Part shown: piece after piece, positions 22,346 to 30,364 of the stretch
Numbering within the stretch: the first letter of the stretch is position 1
Layout: each line of letters opens with the position of its first letter
IMG/VR virus record: IMGVR_UViG_3300042887_001790
Coordinates: 1-31,014 of that record
Direction: 5' to 3' (one strand)
Source of the DNA: a virus
Length of the DNA stretch: 31,014 bases
Position numbers and translations under genes: made by a program
Notes under the pieces: model-generated
Database searches by the model: none
What the model was told of the DNA's origin: nothing
Seen by the model: the letters and a program-made list of their open reading frames with translations, nothing else

Positions 22346-22737
22346 GTAACCCATTTGGATATTCGTATTACCTTGATATGTACCGTTGCCGCATCGGTGC
22401 AGCCGATGACTTGGAACTGCACTACCGCTTTCTTGAGCGCGTTGTGGACAAAATCGGCATGACCCGCATGAGTCAGCCTTTCGTGATCCATGCTCCCACC
22501 CACAACGGTGTGGAAGTGTACCCCAACAAGACAGGGGTGAGCGGTTGGGTTCCGCTTATTGAGAGCGGTATTCAGATCCACTCTATTGAACCAACCCACT
22601 TCATCACGCTTGATGTGTACTCCTGCAACAAGTTTGACAAGCAGATCATTCTTGACTACGCACGGGAGTGCTTTGGATTCCAACAGCACGAAGAGCGGTA
22701 CTTTGAGCGCGGTGTGGGATACGGGAATATCAGATGA
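22342..22737 (+). CDS. speD: S-adenosylmethionine decarboxylase-family protein (SpeD-like)
   Basis: 131 aa from GTG 22342 (GTGA overlap). The self-processing pyruvoyl fold is recognisable: LIESGIQIHSIEP followed by ITLDVYSCNKFD. The cleavage pair E74-S75, H80 and C95 have the same spacing as E62-S63, H68 and C83 of Thermotoga SpeD, so autocleavage should be possible. The usual SH after E is SG here, and the substrate side may differ. It would make decarboxylated AdoMet for spermidine; some SpeD homologues instead decarboxylate ornithine or arginine. A 12-bp direct repeat begins in its last codons. Confidence 0.75.
   Translation: MSNPFGYSYYLDMYRCRIGAADDLELHYRFLERVVDKIGMTRMSQPFVIHAPTHNGVEVYPNKTGVSGWVPLIESGIQIHSIEPTHFITLDVYSCNKFDKQIILDYARECFGFQQHEERYFERGVGYGNIR
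22724..22735 (+). repeat. left 12-bp direct repeat (GGAATATCAGAT) flanking the restriction gene
   Basis: Perfect copy of the repeat at 23327-23338, 603 bp apart. It covers the last codons of the SpeD-like gene. If the two copies recombined, the restriction gene would be lost, while speD would still end in AGA followed by a stop (TAA in place of TGA). Confidence 0.8.
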
Positions 22738-22759
22738 TTATCATAAAGGATATCAGCAA

Positions 22760-23344
22760 GTGAAAATATCTTCAATTTATTCGTTCAATGGTGGTGTAGA
22801 GTTTATGAACGAACATCATAGTTGTGAGTTAAAACAAATTCAGACAGTTATAGAAAAGATAAATGCTCGTAAGTTTAAAACGAAGGTTAGCAAAGAGAAG
22901 ACGATCAAAGGAAAACTTCTGTATAGTCAGGCGAAATTGAATTCGGAGTTTAAAAGACTCTTCGGAACACAAGATATTGGTGGTGGGTGGGAAAGAAAAA
23001 GAATAGGCTGTGATTATGTTCCTCTTCAGTACAAGGACGGGTTTGTGCCCCAAACCAGATGTTTGAAAGGTTTCAGAGAAATTGATTTTGTAAAATCAAA
23101 AGTTGGAGTGGAAGTTCAGTTTGGTAAATATTCATTCATGGTCTATGACATTCTAGGAAAGATTCCAATTTTTAAGAAACTAGGATTGATAGACTGTGGT
23201 GTAGAAATAGTTCCAACAAAAAGATTTGCGGAATCTATGTGTACTGGTGTATCATGTTACGAACAATTAGTGTGGGATTTGAACATGATAGGAAACACAT
23301 CCCCTTCTGTTCCAGTTGTCGTTATAGGAATATCAGATAAGTAG
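22760..23344 (+). CDS. type II restriction endonuclease, BglII-like family
   Basis: 194 aa from GTG 22760, with AAAGGA about 9 nt upstream; ATG 22806 is an alternative. It matches the BglII-like family: IYSFNGGVEFM at the start, FKTKVSKEKTIKGKLLYSQA, the catalytic segment EIDFVKSKVGVEVQFGKYSF, and VEIVPTKRFAESMCTGVSCY followed by VPVVVIGIS. D109, E118 and Q120 have exactly the spacing of BglII D84, E93 and Q95. It is shorter than BglII (223 aa). About 28% GC in a 60-base line I counted, against 55% in a speD line, and it lies between direct repeats, so it looks acquired. The next gene is its probable cognate methyltransferase. Confidence 0.85.
   Translation: MKISSIYSFNGGVEFMNEHHSCELKQIQTVIEKINARKFKTKVSKEKTIKGKLLYSQAKLNSEFKRLFGTQDIGGGWERKRIGCDYVPLQYKDGFVPQTRCLKGFREIDFVKSKVGVEVQFGKYSFMVYDILGKIPIFKKLGLIDCGVEIVPTKRFAESMCTGVSCYEQLVWDLNMIGNTSPSVPVVVIGISDK
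23327..23338 (+). repeat. right 12-bp direct repeat (GGAATATCAGAT) flanking the restriction gene
   Basis: Second perfect copy, covering the last codons of the restriction gene. AAGTAGAATTAAGTGG follows and leads into the methyltransferase. See the copy at 22724. Confidence 0.8.
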
Positions 23345-23365
23345 AATTAAGTGGAATAATAGTAT

Positions 23366-24532
23366 ATGAACACACACCGCATCATTCTTGGCGATTGTAT
23401 TACGGGCATGAAGACGCTGCCTGACGGCTGCGTTCAGACTTGCATTACATCCCCACCGTACTTTGGCTTGCGTGACTATGGAACAGGATCGTGGGAAGGA
23501 GGCGACATAGAATGCGATCATATTGATACTACTGCAATGGCAGAAAGGCTTCGGCAAAAGAAGTCTATGATTGCTGTTGGTGAACGAATGGATGGCAGTA
23601 CAAGAACTCGTATTCACGATGAGCAGATTGGACAGGGAATTCAATATAACCATTCTTGCAAAAAGTGTGGCGCAAAACGAGTAGATTCTCAAATTGGTCA
23701 GGAGGACACCGTGGACGGCTATGTGCAGAAGATGACCGAAGTGTTCCGCGAGGTGCGCCGCATCCTGCGTGATGACGGTACGCTGTGGCTGAATCTTGGT
23801 GACTCGTACATGGCTGCAAAGAATGTTGCACCGCCTCCACAGACCATCGGAGGTCAGCGTGGAATGCCATCGGATTTTGTACCAGGCAATCGCAAGGATC
23901 AGAAGGGGCTGAAGACCAAGGACTTGATCGGTATTCCTTGGCGCGTAGCCTTTGCACTGCAAGCAGACGGATGGTATCTGCGACAGGACATTATTTGGAG
24001 CAAGCCCAATCCCATGCCTGAAAGCGTGGAAGACCGCTGCACGAAGTCGCATGAGTACATCTTCCTGCTGTCTAAGAAGCCGAAGTACTACTACGATCAC
24101 GAAGCGATCAAGGAACCACTGGCAGAAAGTTCCGTTTCACGACTACAACAGAACATCCAATCACAAACTGGTTCTACCCGAGCAAACGGTGGAGCAAAGA
24201 CCAACGGCAACATGAAGGCTGTTGGTAATTTGAGTAGTGGACTAAAAAACAAGCGGTCTGTCTGGACGGTAAACTCAAAAGGCTACAAGGGCGCACACTT
24301 TGCGGTGTACCCCGAGAACCTGATTGAGCCGTGTGTGCTGGCAGGATGTCCTGTGGGAGGAACGGTGTTTGATCCGTTCACGGGCAGCGGCACCACTGCT
24401 GTTGTGGCACTGAAGAACGGACGAAACTATATCGGGACTGAATTGAATTCTGAATATGTGAAGATTGCGGAAGAGCGGATTAAAGAATCCGTTCCACAAA
24501 CCCTAGAGGAGATTTTAAATGAGCAAGTTTAA
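23366..24532 (+). CDS. DNA methyltransferase, beta class (N4-C or N6-A)
   Basis: 388 aa. The catalytic motif ITSPPYFGLRDY (TSPPY at 28-32) comes first, and the SAM motif FDPFTGSGTTAVVALKNGR lies near the C-terminus, the order of beta-class enzymes. SPPY is frequent in N4-cytosine methyltransferases, and the BglII-type partners are m4C enzymes. NHSCKKCGAKRVDSQIGQE gives a Cys pair, perhaps a zinc site with the ECDH upstream. GTLWLNLGDSY and HEYIFLLSKKPKYYYD complete the core. It is probably the protecting partner of the restriction enzyme, but could be an orphan phage enzyme, since similar ones occur alone. It overlaps the next gene by 14 nt. Confidence 0.9.
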   Translation: MNTHRIILGDCITGMKTLPDGCVQTCITSPPYFGLRDYGTGSWEGGDIECDHIDTTAMAERLRQKKSMIAVGERMDGSTRTRIHDEQIGQGIQYNHSCKKCGAKRVDSQIGQEDTVDGYVQKMTEVFREVRRILRDDGTLWLNLGDSYMAAKNVAPPPQTIGGQRGMPSDFVPGNRKDQKGLKTKDLIGIPWRVAFALQADGWYLRQDIIWSKPNPMPESVEDRCTKSHEYIFLLSKKPKYYYDHEAIKEPLAESSVSRLQQNIQSQTGSTRANGGAKTNGNMKAVGNLSSGLKNKRSVWTVNSKGYKGAHFAVYPENLIEPCVLAGCPVGGTVFDPFTGSGTTAVVALKNGRNYIGTELNSEYVKIAEERIKESVPQTLEEILNEQV

Positions 24533-24782
24533 GCCTATTGGAAAATGGATTTGGGTGCAATCGCACCTTGGCGGTCAGAAGGAAACCGAAGCAGGCATCA
24601 TCTACAATGAAGTAGTGAAAACACAGTACATTTGGGCTACGGTTGTCGGAATTGGTGATAAGATAACGGAAGACATCAAGGTTGGAGACAAGGTTCTGTG
24701 GGATCGCACCAAGAACCAAGGTCAGGGACATGATGGCAGGGACATGGTTCATCAGGACTGGATTGCACTCGTTGAGCGTTAA
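24519..24782 (+). CDS. GroES-like co-chaperonin (gp31-type role)
   Basis: 87 aa, the length of a GroES core. The opening FKPIGKWIWVQSHL, GGQKETEAGIIYNE in the mobile-loop position, then TVVGIGDKITEDIKVGDKVLWDR and DMVHQDWIALVER match the Cpn10 beta-barrel pattern. In T4, gp31 replaces GroES to fold the capsid protein with host GroEL; an analogous role is inferred. The ATG is inside the methyltransferase 3' end. The next gene (gp43) starts 8 nt after the stop. Confidence 0.75.
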   Translation: MSKFKPIGKWIWVQSHLGGQKETEAGIIYNEVVKTQYIWATVVGIGDKITEDIKVGDKVLWDRTKNQGQGHDGRDMVHQDWIALVER

Positions 24783-24790
24783 GGAGCATC

Positions 24791-27343
24791 GTGGACTTCT
24801 ACACTTCCGTTGACATTCGTGGCAAGAACATCCTGTACCGTGGATGGAAGAACGGGCAGCGTCAGCACCTCCGTGTGCCGTTCTGCCCTACCCTCTACAT
24901 CCCGTCCAAGGACGCAGGAGAGTTCACCACCATCAACGGCAAGCCCGTGCAGCCCATTCAGTTTGACGGCATCGGGGAAGCCCGCGAGTTCATTGACCGT
25001 TTCAAGGATGTCTCCAACTACGACATCTACGGAAACACCAACTTTGTGTATCAGTACCTTTACAAGGAGTTTCCCAATGAAGTCGATTACGACTTCAGCA
25101 GCCTCCGCATAGCCAACTTGGACATTGAGACATCGTGTGACGGCGGTTTTCCCACGCCATCCTCTCCCACGGAGCGGGTCATTGCAATCACGATCTCAAT
25201 GAGTGACAAGACCTATGTGCTAGGCTTGGGAGACTTTCATATTGACGGCGAGGGAGTTTCCTGCATTCCTTATGATGACGAGCAAGAACTGCTTGCAGGG
25301 TTCATTGAACTGTGGAGGTTCCTTGATCCCGACATCGTGACAGGGTGGAACATCCGCTTCTTTGATATTCCGTACCTTGTGGCGCGGATGAACTACCTTG
25401 AAGAAGGATGGGGGAACTCCCTCTCGCCGTGGGGCAAACTACGCGAGACTGTGGTGAATCGCATGGGACGCGACCAGACCGCGTATGTGATCAGCGGCGT
25501 TGCCACGCTTGACTACTTTGAACTGTATCAGACTTTCACCTATGTGAAGCAGGAGTCATACTCCCTCAATCACATTTCCAAGGTGGAGTTGGGCGAAGAG
25601 AAACTGTCGTATGCGGAATACGAAACCATTCAGGAGTTCTACACACAGAACTTTCAGCGGTTCATGGAGTATAACTTCCAAGATGTGCGGCTCGTTGATC
25701 GCCTTGAATCCAAACTGAAACTGCTGGAACTGGCGGTGGCGTTGGCGTATTCGGCGCGGGTGAACTTTGAGGATGTGTTCTCTCAAGTCCGCACATGGGA
25801 TGCCATCATCCACCACCACCTGATGAGCAAGGGCATGGTGATTCCGCAGAAGACCGATCAGAAGAAGGATGATCAGTACGCGGGTGCGTATGTGATGAAT
25901 CCCATCGTGGGCAAGCACGATTGGGTGGTGAGTTTTGACTTGAACTCGCTGTATCCGCACCTCATCATGCAGTACAACATCTCTCCCGAGACAAAAGACA
26001 CCAATCCCGTGTGGCGGCGCGGAGCCATCTCTCCCGAGTCCATGTTGGCACGGAATCGCGGGGAAGCGGTGAAGGATTTCATTGATCCTGCGGAATATCT
26101 GAACTCCGCGAAGGCAGACGGCGTGAGCGTGGCGGCGAACGGCGTTGCGTTCGTGCGCGACCGCCAAGGCTTCCTGCCCGAACTCATGGAGAAGATGTAC
26201 GCAGAACGCAAGCACTACAAGAGCCTGATGATCGCAGCACAGAAGCGGTTGGTGGACTTGGACAAGAACGCTCCCGCCGAAGAGCGGCGCAAGATTGAGT
26301 ACGAGATTTCCAAGTACCACAACTTCCAGTTGGTGCGGAAGATTCAGTTGAACTCCGCATACGGCGCAATCGGCAATCAGTACTTCAGATTCTTTGATGT
26401 GGCACTTGCGGAAGCCATCACGCTTTCGGGGCAGTTGAACATTCAGTGGATCGGTGACGCGCTGAACAAGTTCCTGAACCGCATCCTGAAGACGGAGGGC
26501 GAGGTGTATGTGATCTACATGGACACGGACTCCGTATACTTGAGACTTGGCAAGGTGGTGGATTCGTCTTTCAAGGGCGAACGCGACACGCAACGGGTGG
26601 TGGACTTCCTGAACGGATTCTGTGAGCGGGTGATACAGCCACAGATTGAGCGGGAGTTCGCCACCCTTGCGGACTGCATGAACGCCTACTCCAACAAGAT
26701 GGTGATGGGACGCGAAGTCATTGCGGAGAGCGGCGTGTGGACTGCGAAGAAGCGGTATATGCTGTCGGTGTGGGATGCCGAAGGCGTTCGCTACAAGACC
26801 CCGAAGTTCAAGATCATGGGCATTGAGACTGCGCGTTCGTCCACTCCTGCGTATGTTCGCAAGGCACTGAAGACTGCCATTGAGATGGTGCTGATGCGTG
26901 ACGAAGCCACGCTTCAGGAGTTTGTCCGCAAGACGGAGCGCGAGTTCAAGTCCCTGCCTGTTGAGGAAGTCGCCTCTCCCCGTGGCGTGAACGGCATGGA
27001 CGAGTACTCGTCACCGCTCACGATCTACAAGAAGGGAACGCCCATCGCGGTGAAGGCGGCTCTGCTCCACAACGCTCTTGTCAAAAAGATGGGCTTGAGC
27101 AAGAAGTACCGCACCATCGGTGAAGGCGAGAAGATGAAGTTCATCTACCTGAAGACTCCCAATCCCATCCACGAAGGCGTGATCGGTTTCCCCGTCACCA
27201 TGCCGAAGGAGTTCGGTCTTCAGAAATACATTGACTACGACACTCAATTCAAAAAGACTTTCCTTGAGCCTCTACGCGCCATCACCGATGCGATGGGGTG
27301 GAGTCCCGAGGAAAGAAATAGTCTTGAGTCACTGTTTGCTTGA
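24791..27343 (+). CDS. 43: DNA polymerase gp43 (family B)
   Basis: Replicative polymerase of 850 aa with proofreading exonuclease, a typical length for marine T4-like phages (T4: 898). Exo I ANLDIETS (D111, E113), WNIRFFDIPYL (Exo II), motif A SFDLNSLYPHLI (D383), motif B KIQLNSAYGAIGN and motif C YMDTDSVYL (D578, D580) are intact. The C-terminal tail SLESLFA resembles the clamp-binding peptide. The start is GTG 24791 with AAGGAG a few bases upstream. No intron or split, unlike some relatives. Uniform GC-rich core composition. Confidence 0.97.
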   Translation: MDFYTSVDIRGKNILYRGWKNGQRQHLRVPFCPTLYIPSKDAGEFTTINGKPVQPIQFDGIGEAREFIDRFKDVSNYDIYGNTNFVYQYLYKEFPNEVDYDFSSLRIANLDIETSCDGGFPTPSSPTERVIAITISMSDKTYVLGLGDFHIDGEGVSCIPYDDEQELLAGFIELWRFLDPDIVTGWNIRFFDIPYLVARMNYLEEGWGNSLSPWGKLRETVVNRMGRDQTAYVISGVATLDYFELYQTFTYVKQESYSLNHISKVELGEEKLSYAEYETIQEFYTQNFQRFMEYNFQDVRLVDRLESKLKLLELAVALAYSARVNFEDVFSQVRTWDAIIHHHLMSKGMVIPQKTDQKKDDQYAGAYVMNPIVGKHDWVVSFDLNSLYPHLIMQYNISPETKDTNPVWRRGAISPESMLARNRGEAVKDFIDPAEYLNSAKADGVSVAANGVAFVRDRQGFLPELMEKMYAERKHYKSLMIAAQKRLVDLDKNAPAEERRKIEYEISKYHNFQLVRKIQLNSAYGAIGNQYFRFFDVALAEAITLSGQLNIQWIGDALNKFLNRILKTEGEVYVIYMDTDSVYLRLGKVVDSSFKGERDTQRVVDFLNGFCERVIQPQIEREFATLADCMNAYSNKMVMGREVIAESGVWTAKKRYMLSVWDAEGVRYKTPKFKIMGIETARSSTPAYVRKALKTAIEMVLMRDEATLQEFVRKTEREFKSLPVEEVASPRGVNGMDEYSSPLTIYKKGTPIAVKAALLHNALVKKMGLSKKYRTIGEGEKMKFIYLKTPNPIHEGVIGFPVTMPKEFGLQKYIDYDTQFKKTFLEPLRAITDAMGWSPEERNSLESLFA

Positions 27344-27389
27344 TTCGTTCACTACATACAGTATCTAACCCCTAACAAAAGGATTCGTA

Positions 27390-27710
27390 ATGGCTACAAA
27401 GATCGTGAAGGTTCAGACTGGCGAAGAACTCATTGCTTCCGTCACCGAGAATTTTGAAGGCGATACCGTTGTGTCGTATACCCTCAAGAATCCGTGCATG
27501 GTTGTTCCCATGCCCACAAAGGGCGGCGGTGCAAATATTGCTGTCGTGCCGTGGATGGCTTCCGTGAAGGAGCAGAAGATGACGGTTCCTGCGTCCTATG
27601 TGATGTTCACCGCCGAGCCTGCAACCGATCTTGCAAACGAGTTCAACGGTGCGTTCAACGGGCTTGTGGTTCCCACCGCTGCTTCCGCAGGACTCAAACT
27701 CACCACCTGA
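27390..27710 (+). CDS. LSm-like hypothetical protein (106 aa)
   Basis: The N-terminal part KIVKVQTGEELIASVTENFE followed by YTLKNPCMVV looks like an Sm-type bent sheet (a strand pair ending in an L-K-N-P turn), and ANIAVVPWMASVKEQKMTVP is typical of marine T4-like phage proteins annotated as LSm-like. It could bind RNA as an Hfq-like oligomer; function is unproven. The C-terminus is Ala/Gly-rich. ATG 27390 has AAAAGG about 6 nt upstream. A weak TTGATT...TATCTA pair (27340-27367) might be a promoter. Confidence 0.6.
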   Translation: MATKIVKVQTGEELIASVTENFEGDTVVSYTLKNPCMVVPMPTKGGGANIAVVPWMASVKEQKMTVPASYVMFTAEPATDLANEFNGAFNGLVVPTAASAGLKLTT

Positions 27711-27886
27711 TGAGTACCCTAAATCTTGAATACTTGAAAGGTCTTCTCTCAAAAAGAAAAGACCTGCTGCGGCGTGAAACACAGCAGATGATCGTTGACA
27801 AACTTACGCCGTTGGATACAATACGGGCTAACGAGTCCGAGATGATGCTCATTGACGCACAGATGAAAGAATTGGAGAAAGCATGA
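27710..27886 (+). CDS. small coiled-coil-like hypothetical protein (58 aa)
   Basis: Family not recognised. The ATG overlaps the LSm-like stop by 1 nt (TGATG), and the TGA overlaps the uvsX ATG (ATGA), so it is embedded in the operon. The sequence is charged and helical (LEYLKGLLSKRKDLLRRETQ and ESEMMLIDAQMKELEKA), with heptad-like leucines and no Cys or Trp. T4 also has tiny ORFs around uvsX and gene 40, but no homology is claimed. Confidence 0.65.
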   Translation: MSTLNLEYLKGLLSKRKDLLRRETQQMIVDKLTPLDTIRANESEMMLIDAQMKELEKA

Positions 27887-28962
27887 AACTAAAGGACATT
27901 CTGAAGGCAGCAGGAAACAAGTACGCCACCGTAGCCTCTGACGGCTTGGAGGGCAGCGATGTAAAGGGATTCATCTCCACGGGATCGTATGCGTTCAACG
28001 CACTGTTGAGCGGTTCCATCCACGGAGGAATGCCTGACAACAAGATCATTGCCCTTGCGGGTGAGCAAGCCACAGGCAAGACCTACTTTGCCCTGAATGT
28101 GGTGCGTGAGTTCCTGAACTCCGATCCCAACGCGATGGTCATGTACTTTGATACGGAGCAAGCCATTACCACCGATCTGCTGAAGTCCCGTGGCATTGAC
28201 ACCGACCGCGTGGCTGTGCTGCCCGTGGCTACCATTGAGGAGTTCCGCCACCAGTGCGTTCTGTCGGTGGACAAGTACCTTGAAGCAGACAAGGACTCCC
28301 GCCCCCGCATGATGATCGTGCTTGACTCGCTTGGAATGTTGTCCACCGAGAAGGAGATGAACGACACCGCAGAGGGCAAGAATACCCGCGACATGACTCG
28401 CGCACAGGTGGCAAAGGCAGCGTTCCGCGTCCTGACCATCAAGTTGGGTCATGCACGGATTCCCCTGCTGATGACGAACCACACCTACGATGTGGTGGGC
28501 GCGTATGTTCCCATGAAGGAGATGGGTGGCGGCAGCGGTCTGAAGTATGCCGCTTCCACCATCATCTACCTGTCCAAGAAGAAGGACAAGGTGGACAACG
28601 AGGTGGTGGGCAACATCATCCACTGCAAGGCACACAAGAGCCGACTCACCAAGCAGGACAAAATGGTGGATGTGCAGTTGAATTTTGAAACTGGACTAAA
28701 CAAGTATTACGGACTGCTTGACATTGCGCTGAAGCACGGTATCTTTACGAAGGTGTCCACGAAGATTCAGTTGCCCAACGGCAAGACCGTGTTTGAATCG
28801 CAGATCAACAAGAACCCCGAGAAGTACTACAACGAAGACATCCTGCGGGCTATTGACATTGCCTGCAAGAAGGAGTTCTGCTACGGCAAGAGCGAAGCAC
28901 AGCAGGCAATGGATCGTCTGGCTGAACTTGATGAGGAACTTGGACTAAATGAGTCAAACTGA
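27883..28962 (+). CDS. uvsX: UvsX RecA-like recombinase
   Basis: 359-aa strand-exchange protein for recombination-dependent replication and repair. Walker A GEQATGKT (residues 60-67), VMYFDTEQAIT, Walker B-like MMIVLDSLGML, and MGGGSGLKYAASTIIYLSKK (DNA-binding loop and strand) are as in T4 UvsX (391 aa). The C-terminus is acidic (DEELGLNESN), as in the family. ATGA start overlap with the preceding ORF. The stop overlaps the helicase gene by 14 nt. Confidence 0.95.
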   Translation: MKLKDILKAAGNKYATVASDGLEGSDVKGFISTGSYAFNALLSGSIHGGMPDNKIIALAGEQATGKTYFALNVVREFLNSDPNAMVMYFDTEQAITTDLLKSRGIDTDRVAVLPVATIEEFRHQCVLSVDKYLEADKDSRPRMMIVLDSLGMLSTEKEMNDTAEGKNTRDMTRAQVAKAAFRVLTIKLGHARIPLLMTNHTYDVVGAYVPMKEMGGGSGLKYAASTIIYLSKKKDKVDNEVVGNIIHCKAHKSRLTKQDKMVDVQLNFETGLNKYYGLLDIALKHGIFTKVSTKIQLPNGKTVFESQINKNPEKYYNEDILRAIDIACKKEFCYGKSEAQQAMDRLAELDEELGLNESN

Positions 28963-30364
28963 AAAAACGATCCTGTCGGGACTGCTGAACGATCCCGAGT
29001 TCTGCAAGAAGACCATTCCATTCTTGCAGGAGGAGTATTTCCTTGATCGCGTGGATCGGGCTGTGTTCCGATCCATCAAGGATTTCGTGAATCAGTACAA
29101 GGGCATTCCCACAAAGGATGCCCTGCTTATTGCACTTGAAGACAACAAGGGATTGACGGAGGACGAGTTCTCCAAGTGCAAGAGCCTCGTAGGAGACATG
29201 GGGAAGTCCGCCAAGCAGGACACGCAGTGGTTGAGCGACACCACCGAGAAGTTCTGCAAGGACAAAGCCATCTATAATGCCATTCTTGAATCCATTCAGA
29301 TCATAGACGGCAAGGACAAGGCACGGACTCCCCATGCTCTCCCCGAGATTCTTTCAAAGGCTCTCGCGGTTTCTTTTGACACGAATGTGGGACACGATTT
29401 CCTTGAGGACTACGAGTCTCGCCATGAGTTCTACCACAGGGTGGAGCGAAAGGTTCCGTTTGACTTGGAGATGTTCAATGCCATCACGAAGGGCGGTATC
29501 TCTCCGAAGACCCTGAACATCATCATGGCAGGAACAGGCGTGGGCAAGTCGCTATTCATGTGCCATCATGCGGCTGCGTGTCTCATGCAGAACCGAAATG
29601 TGCTGTACATCACGCTTGAAATGGCTGAAGAGCGCATTGCGGAACGCATTGACGCAAACATCATGGACATCACGATGGATGAACTTCAGGACTTGCCGCT
29701 TGAGATGTACGAGAAGCGACTGAAGGGTGCGACTCGTGGCGTGAGCGGCAAACTCATCGTGAAGGAATACCCCACCTCCTTTGCGAATGTGAATCACTTC
29801 CGCATCCTGTTGGACGAGTTGCGACTGAAGAAGCAGTTTGTTCCCGACATCATTTTCGTGGACTACATCAACATCTGCTCGTCTGCACGGTTCAAGCACG
29901 GCAACAACATCAACTCGTATGGCTACATCAAGGCTATCGCAGAGGAGTTGCGTGGTCTGGCGATGGAGCGGGATGTTCCCATCGTGAGTGCCACACAGGT
30001 GAACCGCGCAGGGTTCTCGTCCACCGATGTTGACCTGACCGATACTTCAGAATCATTCGGCTTGCCCCACACGGCAGACCTGATGATTGCCCTCATCACC
30101 ACCGATGAGTTGGAGAAGGCAGGACAGATCATGGTGAAGCAGTTGAAGAACCGCTACAACGGCAAGGCTGCAAACAAGAAGTTCATCGTGGGCTTGAACT
30201 ATGCGAAGATGAAGTTCTACGATATTGACAGCAGCGTTTCGGAAGACCTGATGGATGCAAACATCCAAAAGGGCGAAGGTGACGGATACGGATCAGGATA
30301 CGGTGCCAAGGACTTCACGGCGAAGTTCGGCAAGAAGCGTGATACGAGTGATTGGAATATTTGA
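28949..30364 (+). CDS. 41: replicative helicase gp41 (DnaB-type)
   Basis: 471-aa hexameric 5'-3' helicase of the primosome (T4 gp41: 475 aa). The N-terminal helical domain begins EKTILSGLLNDPEF. Walker A is AGTGVGKS (194-201), then YITLEMAEERIAERIDAN (H1a/H2 region), Walker B DIIFVDYINI, VPIVSATQVNRAG (sensor Gln) and the arginine-containing LKNRYNGKAANKKFIVGLNY. A Gly-rich acidic tail (GEGDGYGSGYGAKDF) ends it, a likely site for contact with the primase or loader. The stop overlaps the primase ATG (TGATG). Confidence 0.95.
   Translation: MSQTEKTILSGLLNDPEFCKKTIPFLQEEYFLDRVDRAVFRSIKDFVNQYKGIPTKDALLIALEDNKGLTEDEFSKCKSLVGDMGKSAKQDTQWLSDTTEKFCKDKAIYNAILESIQIIDGKDKARTPHALPEILSKALAVSFDTNVGHDFLEDYESRHEFYHRVERKVPFDLEMFNAITKGGISPKTLNIIMAGTGVGKSLFMCHHAAACLMQNRNVLYITLEMAEERIAERIDANIMDITMDELQDLPLEMYEKRLKGATRGVSGKLIVKEYPTSFANVNHFRILLDELRLKKQFVPDIIFVDYINICSSARFKHGNNINSYGYIKAIAEELRGLAMERDVPIVSATQVNRAGFSSTDVDLTDTSESFGLPHTADLMIALITTDELEKAGQIMVKQLKNRYNGKAANKKFIVGLNYAKMKFYDIDSSVSEDLMDANIQKGEGDGYGSGYGAKDFTAKFGKKRDTSDWNI

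Noticed and set aside
22559-22759. Upstream extension of the restriction endonuclease frame into speD
   Set aside because: The family match begins at the GTG at 22760 (IYSFNGG region); the earlier part is an out-of-frame reading of speD.
23333-24100. 255-aa minus-strand open frame inside the DNA methyltransferase
   Set aside because: Antisense shadow of a well-supported gene; composition is not protein-like and no family motif is seen.
25556-26593. 345-aa open frame on the minus strand inside gene 43
   Set aside because: Mirror of the strongly biased codon use of the polymerase; His/Arg/Leu/Val-rich with no motif and no ribosome site.
27340-27367. Promoter TTGATT-16-TATCTA before the LSm-like gene
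   Set aside because: Only half of the -10 positions match consensus; kept as a remark in that gene's entry, not as a feature.
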